A DNA stretch of 64,000 nucleotides from Streptomyces sp. NBC_01591 (GTDB taxonomy: Bacteria > Actinomycetota > Actinomycetes > Streptomycetales > Streptomycetaceae): assembly GCF_035918155.1 (NCBI RefSeq), contig NZ_CP109327.1:2170001-2234000 (forward strand), given 5' to 3'. The notes under the pieces are model-generated. The model was not told the DNA's origin and made no database searches. It was given only the letters and a program-made list of their open reading frames with translations. Below are positions 9,584 through 17,961 of this stretch, one piece after another. Within the stretch, counting starts at the first letter, position 1. Every line of letters begins with the position of its first letter. Both the position numbers and the translations under genes were made by a program.

Positions 9584-10972
9584 GTGAACGTTCCTCGTCT
9601 GGTGATCGCCGCGCCCTCGTCGGGGAGCGGCAAGACCACCGTCGCCACGGGGCTGATGGCGGCCTTCGCGGGGCGGGGCCTCGCCGTGTCCCCGCACAAG
9701 GTCGGGCCCGACTACATCGACCCCGGCTACCACACGCTGGCCACGGGCCGGCCGGGGCGCAACCTCGATGCGTACATGTGCGGCCCCGACCGGGTCGCCC
9801 CGCTGTTCGCGCACGGGGCGCGGGGGTGCGACCTGGCGGTGGTCGAGGGCGTGATGGGGCTGTACGACGGTGCGTCGGGGCAGGGCGAACTGGCGTCGAC
9901 CGCCCAGGTCTCGAAGCTGCTGCGGGCGCCCGTGGTGCTGGTCGTCGACGCGTCGTCGCAGTCGCGTTCCATGGCCGCGCTGGTGCACGGTTTCGCATCG
10001 TGGGATCCGCAGGTGCGGCTCGGCGGGGTGATCCTGAACAAGGTCGGCTCCCAGCGGCACGAGGCGCTGTTGCGGGATGCGCTGGACGAGTCCGGTCTGC
10101 CGGTGCTGGGAGTGCTCAGGCGGGCCGAGCAGGTGGCCGTGCCGTCGCGGCATCTGGGGCTGGTGCCGGTGGCCGAGCGGCGGGGCGACGCGGTGGGCGC
10201 GGTCGAGGCGATGCGGGAGCAGGTGGTGGCGGGGTGCGATCTGGAGGCGCTGATGGCGCTGGCCAGGTCCGCGCCCGCGTTGCCGGGTGAGGTGTGGGAC
10301 GCGGCGGAGGCGATCGGCGCCTGCGGCGGGCCCGTTCCGCTGCCCGCCGCCGCCCGTGGCCGGGGCCCGGCCGCTCCGGTCGTCGCCGTGGCTTCTGGCG
10401 CCGCGTTCACCTTCTCGTACGCCGAGCACACCGAGCTGCTCACCGCCGCCGGGGCCGAGGTCGCGCCGTTCGATCCGCTGCGGGACGAGGCGCTGCCGGA
10501 GGGCACCCGGGGGCTGGTCATCGGCGGGGGTTTCCCGGAGGTGTACGCCTCCGAGCTGTCCGCCAACGCGGCGCTGCGCAAGGCCGTCGCCGAGCTGGCG
10601 GAGTCCGGGGCTCCGGTGTCCGCAGAGTGTGCGGGGCTGCTGTATCTGGCGCGTTCGCTCGACGGGCTGCCGATGTGCGGGGTCCTCGATGCCGAGGCAC
10701 GGATGTCGAAGCGGCTGACGCTCGGCTACCGGGAGGCCGTGGCGGTCTCCGACAGCGTGCTGGCGGCGCCCGGCACACGGGTGCGCGGGCACGAATTCCA
10801 CCGGACCGTGCTGGAGCCGGGTGCCGGGGCCGATCCGGCGTGGGGCATGCACCAGCCGGAACGGCGGGTCGAGGGGTACGTGCAGCGGGGCGTGCACGCG
10901 AGCTATCTGCATACGCACTGGGCTTCGGCGCCCGGCATGGCCCGCCGGTTCGTCGAGCGGTGCGCGGGGTGA
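9584..10972 (+). CDS. cobB: cobyrinic acid a,c-diamide synthase
   Basis: Glutamine- and ATP-dependent amidation of the a and c carboxylates of the corrin ring. The 462-residue protein starts at GTG 9584, ten bases after cobO; an in-frame upstream ATG would overlap cobO and lacks homology. It has the P-loop-like APSSGSGKTT (residues 8-17), KVGPDYIDPGYH, and a C-terminal glutaminase domain with Cys in SAECAGLLYLA and the SYLHTHW histidines. It ends the block of rightward, tightly spaced cob genes. Confidence 0.95.
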   Translation: MNVPRLVIAAPSSGSGKTTVATGLMAAFAGRGLAVSPHKVGPDYIDPGYHTLATGRPGRNLDAYMCGPDRVAPLFAHGARGCDLAVVEGVMGLYDGASGQGELASTAQVSKLLRAPVVLVVDASSQSRSMAALVHGFASWDPQVRLGGVILNKVGSQRHEALLRDALDESGLPVLGVLRRAEQVAVPSRHLGLVPVAERRGDAVGAVEAMREQVVAGCDLEALMALARSAPALPGEVWDAAEAIGACGGPVPLPAAARGRGPAAPVVAVASGAAFTFSYAEHTELLTAAGAEVAPFDPLRDEALPEGTRGLVIGGGFPEVYASELSANAALRKAVAELAESGAPVSAECAGLLYLARSLDGLPMCGVLDAEARMSKRLTLGYREAVAVSDSVLAAPGTRVRGHEFHRTVLEPGAGADPAWGMHQPERRVEGYVQRGVHASYLHTHWASAPGMARRFVERCAG

Positions 10973-10986
10973 ACCGCGTGCGGTGC

Positions 10987-11709
10987 TCAGTCCGCGATGC
11001 CCACCACGAGCCAGATGAAGCCCACCCCGGCCACGGTGCACAGCAGCGTGGAGCGGGCCGGGTGTTCGTGGTGCGCCTCGGGAAGGATCTCGGCGGCGGC
11101 GAGGTAGAGCAGCGCGCCGCTGAAGAAGCCGAGATAGCAGCCGAGGAGTTGCTCCGGAAGTGTGAACAGCAGTGTCGTCGCGGCGCCCACGATCGGCGCC
11201 AGGGCGTCTGCGAACAGCATGATCATGGCCTTGCGGCGGGCGTTCCCGTACAGGCTGGTGATCGTGTACGTGTTGAAGCCGTCGGCGAAGTCGTGCGTGA
11301 TGACGGCGAGGGCGACGGCGGCTCCCATGCCGGCGCCCACCTGGAAGGCGGCGCCGAGTGCGATGCCGTCCATCAGGCTGTGGCCGACCATCGCCGCCGC
11401 TGCTGTGAGCCCGACCTGCGGCACCCGCTCCTCGCCCGCGCCGTGCGCCGCCTGGCGTACGGCGAGCAGCCGCTCCACGAGGTGGGCGAGGAGGAAGCCG
11501 CCCACGAACAGCAGCAGGGCGGCCGGGACGCCGAAGACGGGTTCGCCCGCGGCATCGATCGCCTCCGGCAGCAGGTCCAGGCCGACCACTCCGAGCATCA
11601 GTCCGCCGGCGAAGCCGAGCACCAGGTGACGGCGGTCGGTGACGCGCTGGGCGACCCAGCCGCCTGCCAGGGTCATCAGGAACGCGCCGAGCGCGACGAA
11701 CACCGCCAT
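10987..11709 (-). CDS. ZIP family divalent metal transporter
   Basis: Eight-helix metal importer of the ZIP/ZupT family, 240 residues. The metal-site signatures in helices IV and V are intact: GHSLMDGIALG and THDFADGFN. It lies head-on against cobB, 14 bp from its stop, and interrupts the cob genes. Zinc is the usual family substrate; cobalt or nickel supply for cobalamin synthesis is an attractive alternative suggested only by position. Confidence 0.88.
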   Translation of the reverse strand: MAVFVALGAFLMTLAGGWVAQRVTDRRHLVLGFAGGLMLGVVGLDLLPEAIDAAGEPVFGVPAALLLFVGGFLLAHLVERLLAVRQAAHGAGEERVPQVGLTAAAAMVGHSLMDGIALGAAFQVGAGMGAAVALAVITHDFADGFNTYTITSLYGNARRKAMIMLFADALAPIVGAATTLLFTLPEQLLGCYLGFFSGALLYLAAAEILPEAHHEHPARSTLLCTVAGVGFIWLVVGIAD

Positions 11710-11827
11710 GGGCTCTTGCTAGCCGATCGACCCCGGTACGCGCATCTCAGCGCGCCCTGTCACCCGCCCCGTTCCTCCCCTCTCTCCTGCTCCCCACCCC
11801 GCCCCGCCCTCCGAAAGGACTCCGCGC

Positions 11828-12856
11828 ATGTCCGAAGCCATCGACACCTCGGGGGTTCCGGGGCCGGACACGCTGCGCCTTCCCGTGGAGGGCGATGTGG
11901 CCGGGGTGTCGCGGGCGATTCTCGGCGGGGCGCCGGTGGAGCTGCGGGCGGACGCGGTGTGGCCGTTGCGGCCGCTGACACCGGACGTGCTTCCGGACAT
12001 GCTTCCGGGCGTGCCGACGGACGTGCTTCCGGATGTGCCGACGGGCACTGACGGCCCGGTGGTGCTGCGCGTCAGCGACCGGATCGTGGAACTCGGGGCG
12101 GGGACCGCCGTGTTGCGGCCGGCGTCGCTCGCCGTCGGGGTCGGCGCGTCCAGGGGCGTACCGGTCGACGAGATCCTCGGACTGGTCCGGGACACCCTGC
12201 GCGCGGCCGGCCTCTCACCGCTGAGCATCGCGGAGCTGGTGACCGTGGACGCCAAGGCGGACGAGCCCGGAATCGTCGCCGCCGCCGCGACGCTCGGTGT
12301 GCCGCTGCGGACGTACACGGCCGGGGAGCTGGCCCGTATCGAGGTGCCCGGGCCGTCCGGCGCACCGCTCGCCGCGGTCGGTACGCCGTCGGTCGCGGAG
12401 GCCGCCGCGCTCGCGGCGGGGGGTGAGCTCCTCGTGCCCAAGCGGAAGTCGGCCCCGCGGGGGCGGGTGCCGATGGCGACCTGTGCGGTGGTGCGCCGCG
12501 CTCCGGGCGGGCGGGCGGTCCTCGTGCTCTCGGCACCGTACGTGCCGTCGGGTCTCGACCGTTGCGTGGAGCCGGGTGCCGGGCGCATAGTCGTTCTGCC
12601 GTACTTCCGCCAGGAGCCGGATGTCCACCGGGCCGATGCCATCGGTGGCGCCGAGGAGCTGTACGGCCTGGTCGTGGAGCGCTACGGGGAGGGCGTCAGG
12701 GGTGATCTGCGGATGAACGGCGCCCCGTGCGTGTACCTGATCTCCCTGCCGGACTTAGCCGACGAGGTGGGACGACCGCAGCAGCCGGTCTCCCGCCCCG
12801 ACGACAACGGCCATCATCACCACCACCCCCACGGCGGTCATGCACACTCCCACTGA
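11828..12856 (+). CDS. CbiG-CbiX mosaic protein (eroded cobalamin gene)
   Basis: An intact 342-residue frame made of two unrelated cobalamin-protein pieces. Residues 1-215 match the middle and C-terminal parts of CbiG (LPVEGDVAGVSRAIL, GVGASRGV, KADEPGIVAAAA) and lack the CbiG N-terminal domain. From about residue 245 the sequence matches the end of sirohydrochlorin cobaltochelatase CbiX (VPSGLDRC, IVVLPYF, GDLRMN, His-rich tail). About 20 residues that normally follow LPYF are missing, and the conserved NCDTC motif reads NGAPC. A weak AAAGGA ribosome site precedes the ATG. It overlaps cobC by 17 bp. Neither parental activity seems likely to survive; metal binding by the tail may. Confidence 0.75.
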   Translation: MSEAIDTSGVPGPDTLRLPVEGDVAGVSRAILGGAPVELRADAVWPLRPLTPDVLPDMLPGVPTDVLPDVPTGTDGPVVLRVSDRIVELGAGTAVLRPASLAVGVGASRGVPVDEILGLVRDTLRAAGLSPLSIAELVTVDAKADEPGIVAAAATLGVPLRTYTAGELARIEVPGPSGAPLAAVGTPSVAEAAALAAGGELLVPKRKSAPRGRVPMATCAVVRRAPGGRAVLVLSAPYVPSGLDRCVEPGAGRIVVLPYFRQEPDVHRADAIGGAEELYGLVVERYGEGVRGDLRMNGAPCVYLISLPDLADEVGRPQQPVSRPDDNGHHHHHPHGGHAHSH

Positions 12857-13934
12857 AAGTCCCGACGCGACCGGCGCGGGCACGCACGATCTGCGGCACC
12901 ACGGTGACGCGGAAGTACGGGGACGGGACCGGGATCTGACCGATCTCGCCGTCAACGTACGGGCCGGTACTCCCCCGGCCTGGCTCAGGGAGCGGATAGC
13001 CGCGTCGCTGGGCTCGCTGGCCGCCTACCCGGACGGCCGGCCGGCGCGGGCGGCGGTCGCGGCCCGACACGGGTTGCCGGTGGACCATGTGCTGCTGACG
13101 GCGGGTGCGGCGGAGGCGTTCGTGCTGATCGCACGGGCGCTGCGGGTCTGCCGTCCGGTCGTGGTCCATCCGCAGTTCACCGAGCCGGAGGCGGCGCTGC
13201 GCGCGGCCGGGCACGAGGTGCGGCGGGTGCTGCTGCGGGCCGAGGACGGGTTCCGGCTGGATCCGTCGGCGGTGCCCGAGGACGCGGATCTGGTGGTGGT
13301 CGGCAATCCGACCAACCCCACATCGGTGCTGCATCCGGCGGCGGTGCTGGAGCAACTGGCACGTCCCGGCCGGACGCTGGTGGTCGACGAGGCGTTCATG
13401 GACGCGGTGCCGGGTGAGCGCGAAACACTGTGCGGGCGTACGGACGTCCCGGGGCTCGTCGTACTGCGGAGCCTCACCAAGACCTGGGGGCTCGCGGGGC
13501 TGCGGATCGGTTATGTGCTGGCCGCCCCGGGGACCGTCCGCGCGTTGGAGGAGACCCAGCCGCTGTGGCCGGTGTCGGCCCCGGCGCTGACCGCTGCCGA
13601 GGCGTGCATGGAGCCGCGGGCCCTGGCCGAGGCGGCCGCCGCCGCGGAGCGGATCGCGGTGGACCGGGCCCATCTCGTGGCGGGGCTCATGGAGTTCACC
13701 GAGGTGCGGGTGGCCCAGCAGGCCGAGGCGCCGTTCGTCCTGGTGCAGCTGGACCGGGCCGCCGAGGTGCGGGAGCGGTTGCGGATGCTGGGGTTCGCGG
13801 CGCGGCGAGGAGATACGTTCCCCGGGCTCGGCCCCGAGTGGCTGCGGCTGGCCGTGCGCGACCGCGCCACGACCAACCGCTTCCTGCAGGCGTTCGACCA
13901 GGCACTGCAGACACTGGGCGCGGCCGTGCGCTGA
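12840..13934 (+). CDS. cobC: CobC-type PLP aminotransferase (threonine-phosphate decarboxylase-like)
   Basis: Fold-type I PLP enzyme of the Rv2231c/CobC group, 364 residues, expected to make aminopropanol phosphate for the lower-ligand arm. The PLP lysine sits in SLTKTWGLAGLRIGY, the substrate/cofactor Asn in VVGNPTNPTS, and the Asp in VVDEAFMD. The ATG at 12840 lies inside the end of the preceding mosaic gene, so the two are cotranslated. A strong hairpin terminator follows. The first ~35 residues are less conserved. Confidence 0.88.
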   Translation: MHTPTESPDATGAGTHDLRHHGDAEVRGRDRDLTDLAVNVRAGTPPAWLRERIAASLGSLAAYPDGRPARAAVAARHGLPVDHVLLTAGAAEAFVLIARALRVCRPVVVHPQFTEPEAALRAAGHEVRRVLLRAEDGFRLDPSAVPEDADLVVVGNPTNPTSVLHPAAVLEQLARPGRTLVVDEAFMDAVPGERETLCGRTDVPGLVVLRSLTKTWGLAGLRIGYVLAAPGTVRALEETQPLWPVSAPALTAAEACMEPRALAEAAAAAERIAVDRAHLVAGLMEFTEVRVAQQAEAPFVLVQLDRAAEVRERLRMLGFAARRGDTFPGLGPEWLRLAVRDRATTNRFLQAFDQALQTLGAAVR

Positions 13935-13935
13935 C

Positions 13936-13971
13936 GGGGCCGCCGGTGAGAAACCCGGCACCGGCGGCCCC
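13936..13971. terminator. bidirectional hairpin terminator
   Basis: GGGGCCGCCGGTG (13936-13948) and CACCGGCGGCCCC (13959-13971) form a perfect 13-bp stem with a 10-base loop between the convergent cobC and LAETG-protein genes. It can serve both strands. Confidence 0.75.
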
Positions 13972-13990
13972 GCTCGGGCTCCGGAAAGGG

Positions 13991-15136
13991 TCAGCCCTGG
14001 GCGCGGCGCCTGGCCACGACCACCGCACCGGCACCCGCCGCCAGCAGTACGGCCGCGCCGCCCGCGATGTACGGCGTGGTGGAACTGCCGCCCGTCTCCG
14101 CGAGGTTCGAGTCGACGGCCGGTTCGTGGTCGGTGCCGGTCTGCGGCTTCACCCCGCCACCACTGGTGGAACCGGTCGTGCTTCCGCCGTTGCCTGAGGT
14201 ACCTCCATCACTGGAACCACCGCCGCTGGAACCGCCGTTGCCGGAACCTCCGTCACTCGACCCGCCGCTGCTCGACCCCCCGTTGGTCGAACCACCGTTG
14301 GTCGAACCACCGTTGCTCGAACCACCGTTGCTCGAACCACCGTTGTCGCCGCCGCCCGGTCCGCTCGGCTTCGGTGTCTCGCAGGTCGCCTCGGCGAGCG
14401 TGATCTCGCCGCGCACATCGGCGACGTTCAGCTTGAGCGGATTGACGGAGACCTTCAGCTGCAGGGCGGTCGCCGCGGCGGTGCGCGAGGTGGTGTGCGT
14501 CTTCGAGAGGTCGAGGGTCACCTCGCCGACACCCGGAACCGTGACCTGCGTGGTACCGCCCGCGGTGAGGTTGATGCGCTTGCCGAGGACCGACACGTGT
14601 CCCAGCACGTTCGACTCGGCGACCGGCTTCCTGCCCACCTCGCAGACCGCCTTGGACGTGACCTTCTCCACCTCGATCAGCGAGAGCAGCGGCAGTCCGG
14701 GCACATGGACGCGGGCCTTGGCCACATTGCTGTAGCCCTCGGCCCGGTGCTTGTCGACGGTCGCGTTCGCGGTGGCCACATCGGCGGCGAGCACGCTGAC
14801 CGGCCGGCCGCCCTCCACGCCGTCGAGCCGCACGCTGAGCGCGGTCTCCTTGGCGTCGGCGGGTGCCTGCACCTCATTGAGCGTGGCCTTGAGCGGCACG
14901 TCGACCGTCTTGTTCAGGAGCGAGACGTCGAGTGCGGTACGGAGCACGACCGCGCTCGCCTTCCCGTCGCCGGTGGTCGTGGTAGTCGCGGTGGCGGCCT
15001 GCGCCGGGACGGCGACCAGCAGGGCGACGGGAGCGGCGGCGACCGCCAGGGCGGCCAGGCGGAAGGTGTTGCTGTTCAAGGTGGTGGAACCCCCACAAGA
15101 GACATGGAGCCACCGGTGCCGTCCAATGGGGGACAT
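13991..15136 (-). CDS. SCO1860-family LAETG-anchored surface protein
   Basis: Secreted protein sorted to the cell wall. It has an N-terminal signal peptide ending near PAQA-ATA, a roughly 220-residue Thr/Val-rich ectodomain with two cysteines, then a long Gly/Ser/Asn linker. The C terminus is a sortase signal: LAETG, a hydrophobic helix and the basic tail RRRAQG. The ATG at 15136 has GGAG six bases upstream; a TTG at 15079 would give a shorter, more usual signal peptide. The linker DNA (about 14275-14345) holds tandem 15-bp units encoding Asn-Gly-Gly-Ser-Thr/Ser and should vary in length between strains. Function is unknown. Confidence 0.85.
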   Translation of the reverse strand: MSPIGRHRWLHVSCGGSTTLNSNTFRLAALAVAAAPVALLVAVPAQAATATTTTTGDGKASAVVLRTALDVSLLNKTVDVPLKATLNEVQAPADAKETALSVRLDGVEGGRPVSVLAADVATANATVDKHRAEGYSNVAKARVHVPGLPLLSLIEVEKVTSKAVCEVGRKPVAESNVLGHVSVLGKRINLTAGGTTQVTVPGVGEVTLDLSKTHTTSRTAAATALQLKVSVNPLKLNVADVRGEITLAEATCETPKPSGPGGGDNGGSSNGGSSNGGSTNGGSTNGGSSSGGSSDGGSGNGGSSGGGSSDGGTSGNGGSTTGSTSGGGVKPQTGTDHEPAVDSNLAETGGSSTTPYIAGGAAVLLAAGAGAVVVARRRAQG

Positions 15137-15360
15137 CGAGAGCTCCGGTGGCCTCGACCCCGAAATCTTTACGCACGGAGGGTGAACTGGCGGACACCTG
15201 AGGTGAGTTCACCCCAAAGGGGGGTTTCCGCGCCTGTATTCGAATATCTCGGTACGTTCGTTCCTCCGGGCCACCCGATCCACTGAGCGCGAACGGCGCC
15301 GGAGCCGACTGCGCCGGGGTGCGCGTGAAGGTGTTCCAACGACAGAGCAGAGGGTTCAGT

Positions 15361-15398
15361 AACTGCCTGTCAACACGGCAACTGCCTGTCAGCACGGC
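15361..15398. repeat. 19-bp tandem direct repeat in intergenic region
   Basis: Two copies of AACTGCCTGTCARCACGGC lie back to back, differing at one base. They fall in the 288-bp gap between the LAETG-protein start and the amidohydrolase stop. The rest of that gap should hold the LAETG-gene promoter, but I see no convincing -35/-10 pair. Confidence 0.6.
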
Positions 15399-15424
15399 GC
15401 ACCCCGGTCGCGGGGCCGCCGGAC

Positions 15425-16525
15425 TCAGCCGATCACCCGCCCGTTCAGCACCACCCGCCGCGGCGCCGCGAGCACCCGTACGTCCGCCCGCGGGTCCTCG
15501 TCGTACACCACCAGGTCCGCCGGGGCGCCCTCCTCCAGCACCGGCCGCCCCAGCCACTGCCGCGCGCCCCAGGTCGTCGCGGACAGCGCCTCCAGGGCCG
15601 GGATGCCCGCCTTCACCAGCTCGGCGACCTCGTCCGCCACCAGTCCGTGGGCGAGCACACCGCCCGCGTCGGTGCCGACGAAGACCGGGACCCCGGCGTC
15701 GTACGCCGCGCGCACCGTGTCGTAGCGCCGCTCGTGCAGCCGCCGCATATGGGCCGACCAGCGGGGGAACTTGGCGTCGCCGCCCGCCGCGAGCGAGGGG
15801 AACGTGGCGATGTTGACCAGGGTGGGGACGATCGCGACACCACGCTCGGCGAACAGCGGAATGGTGTCCTCGGTGAGCCCGGTGGCGTGCTCGATGCAGT
15901 CGATCCCGGCCTCGACGAGATCGCGCAGCGAGTCCTCGGCGAAGCAGTGCGCGGTGACCCGGGCGCCGAGCCGGTGCGCCTCGGCGATGGCCGCCCCGAC
16001 CGCCTCGCGCGGCCAGAGGGCGGTCAGATCGCCCACCTCCCGGTCGATCCAGTCGCCGACCAGCTTCACCCAGCCGTCGCCGCGGCGCGCCTCCTGCGCG
16101 ACGTACGCGACCAGCTCGTCCGGCTCGATCTCGTGGGCGTAGTTCCGGGTGTACCTGCGGGGCCTGGCGATGTGCCGGCCGGCCCTGATGATCTTCGGCA
16201 GGTCCTCGCGGTCGTCGATCCACCGGGTGTCGGCCGGTGAACCCGCGTCCCGCAGCAGCAGCGCACCCGCCTCCCGGTCGGCGAGGGCCTGCTTCTCACT
16301 GGTCGCCGCGTCCACGGCGCCGTGGTGGTCGAGCCCGACGTGGCAGTGGGCGTCCACCAGGCCCGGCAGCACCCAGCCGGTGACGGTCACCGCCCCGTCC
16401 GCGCCGGCCGGCCTCCCGTACGAGATCCGTCCGTCGACCGCCCAGAGCTCGTCGCGGACGTCCTCGGGACCGACGAGCACCCGCCCCTTCACGTGCAGCA
16501 CCTGCGATGCCTTGTGATCACTCAT
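15425..16525 (-). CDS. amidohydrolase family protein
   Basis: Metal-dependent hydrolase of the amidohydrolase superfamily (imidazolonepropionase/prolidase-like branch), 366 residues. Metal ligands are visible as DAHCHVG near residue 62, a Lys in GWVKLVGDW, and later AHCF, EHATGL and GTDAGG. A small beta-sandwich surrounds the barrel (N-terminal VKGRVLVG and C-terminal VVLNGRVIG). Start at ATG 16525. The divergent PLP enzyme starts 111 bp away, so both promoters share that gap. Substrate unknown. Confidence 0.85.
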   Translation of the reverse strand: MSDHKASQVLHVKGRVLVGPEDVRDELWAVDGRISYGRPAGADGAVTVTGWVLPGLVDAHCHVGLDHHGAVDAATSEKQALADREAGALLLRDAGSPADTRWIDDREDLPKIIRAGRHIARPRRYTRNYAHEIEPDELVAYVAQEARRGDGWVKLVGDWIDREVGDLTALWPREAVGAAIAEAHRLGARVTAHCFAEDSLRDLVEAGIDCIEHATGLTEDTIPLFAERGVAIVPTLVNIATFPSLAAGGDAKFPRWSAHMRRLHERRYDTVRAAYDAGVPVFVGTDAGGVLAHGLVADEVAELVKAGIPALEALSATTWGARQWLGRPVLEEGAPADLVVYDEDPRADVRVLAAPRRVVLNGRVIG

Positions 16526-16636
16526 GGGCAGCACTGTACGAGGCGGCGCGCGGGGCCCTGGGTACGCTTCGACGGAAGCACCGCCCCGTACGCGCCGGCG
16601 CGCACCGGACCGACCCGACCCGAAGAGAGCACCACC

Positions 16637-17743
16637 GTGACGCACCCCTTCCTCGACCTCGCCCCGCTCACCGCCGCGCACTTCTCGGCCATCGAGAAGC
16701 GGGTGGCCGGCCTCCTCGCCACCGAGCAGGACGTCGTCATCATGCAGGGCGAGGCGCTGCTCCCCCTCGAAGGCTGCATCCGGGGCGGCGCCCGGCCCGG
16801 CTCGACCGCGCTGAACGTCGTCACCGGGCCCTACGGGCAGACCTTCGGGAACTGGCTGCGGGACTGCGGTGCCAATGTGGTCGATCTCGCGGTCCCCTTC
16901 CACACGGCGGTCACCGCCGACCAGGTCGCGCGGGCGCTGGCCGAGCACCCGGAGATCGACTTCGTCTCCCTGGTCCACGCGGAGGCGGCGACCGGCAACA
17001 CCAATCCGGTCGCCGAGATCGGCGAGGTGGTCCGTTCGCACGGGGCGCTGTTCATGCTGGACGCCGTCGCCTCGGTGGGTGCCGAGCCGCTGCTGCCGGA
17101 CGTGTGGGGCGTCGACCTCTGCGTGATCGGCGCGCAGAAGGCGATGGGCGGCCCGGCCGGGGTGTCGGCGGTTTCGGTGAGCGAGCGCGCCTGGGAGCGG
17201 ATCGCCGCCAACCCCGAGGCGCCGCGCCGCTCGTACCTCTCGCTCCTGGACTGGAAGGAACGCTGGATCGACGGCGGCCGCCGGGCCCTGCTGCATGCCC
17301 CCGCCCAGCTGGAGATGCTGGCGCTGGAGGCCTGTGTGGAGCGGATCGAGACCGAGGGGCTGGATGCGCTGATGGCGCGGCACGCCGCTGCCGCCGCGGC
17401 GACGCGTGCGGGTGCGGTGGCACTCGGCGGCGGCCTTGCGCCGTACGTGCACGAGGCGAAGGAAGCGGCGCCGGTCGCGACGACGCTGCGCGCCCCCGAG
17501 GGGATCGACGCCGCCGAGCTGGTCGCACGGGCACTCGCGGCCGACCCTTCGCTGCCGCTGATCGCGGGCGGGGGCGCGCTGTCCAAGGAGATGATCCGGG
17601 TCAATCACTACGGCGTGGACGCGACCCGGGGCGCGGTGCAGTCCTCGCTCGCGGCACTGGGGGCGGCGCTGGCCGACGCGGGCCGGCAGGTCGACCTCGA
17701 AGCTGCCCGCAAGGCCGTTTCGGAGGCCTGGCCGAGCGCGTAG
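16637..17743 (+). CDS. class V aminotransferase (alanine-glyoxylate/serine-pyruvate type)
   Basis: PLP enzyme of 368 residues, fold type I. The cofactor Asp-Ala-Val segment is MLDAVASVGAEPL, and the Schiff-base lysine is in CVIGAQKAMGGPAGVS. The ending RVNHYGVDAT is typical of the alanine-glyoxylate aminotransferase group. The GTG at 16637 is chosen because the upstream frame is non-coding and an AAGAGAG stretch precedes it. Likely substrate is a small amino acid with glyoxylate or pyruvate; the exact reaction is open. Confidence 0.85.
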   Translation: MTHPFLDLAPLTAAHFSAIEKRVAGLLATEQDVVIMQGEALLPLEGCIRGGARPGSTALNVVTGPYGQTFGNWLRDCGANVVDLAVPFHTAVTADQVARALAEHPEIDFVSLVHAEAATGNTNPVAEIGEVVRSHGALFMLDAVASVGAEPLLPDVWGVDLCVIGAQKAMGGPAGVSAVSVSERAWERIAANPEAPRRSYLSLLDWKERWIDGGRRALLHAPAQLEMLALEACVERIETEGLDALMARHAAAAAATRAGAVALGGGLAPYVHEAKEAAPVATTLRAPEGIDAAELVARALAADPSLPLIAGGGALSKEMIRVNHYGVDATRGAVQSSLAALGAALADAGRQVDLEAARKAVSEAWPSA

Positions 17744-17961
17744 GCCCCGCGTTCCGCTTCGGGTGTGCAAGAGGCCTGACTCGGTGAAGTGCCAGCTCCG
17801 GAAGGCGCGTTGGCTCCTCGGCCCCTGGCGGGTGCCGAGAGCCGATGCGTACTATGTGAGACCTGATCACGACCGTTGGTGATCTCGGGATCAGAGATCG
17901 ATCAGAGATCAGGGAACACGGATCGGGCAACAGCACACAAGGAACAGCGGGAGACTCGCCC

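Noticed and set aside
15425..17770. A 781-residue minus-strand protein covering both the amidohydrolase and the opposite PLP enzyme
   Set aside because: Only the last 366 residues match a family; the rest is the reverse of the PLP enzyme gene.
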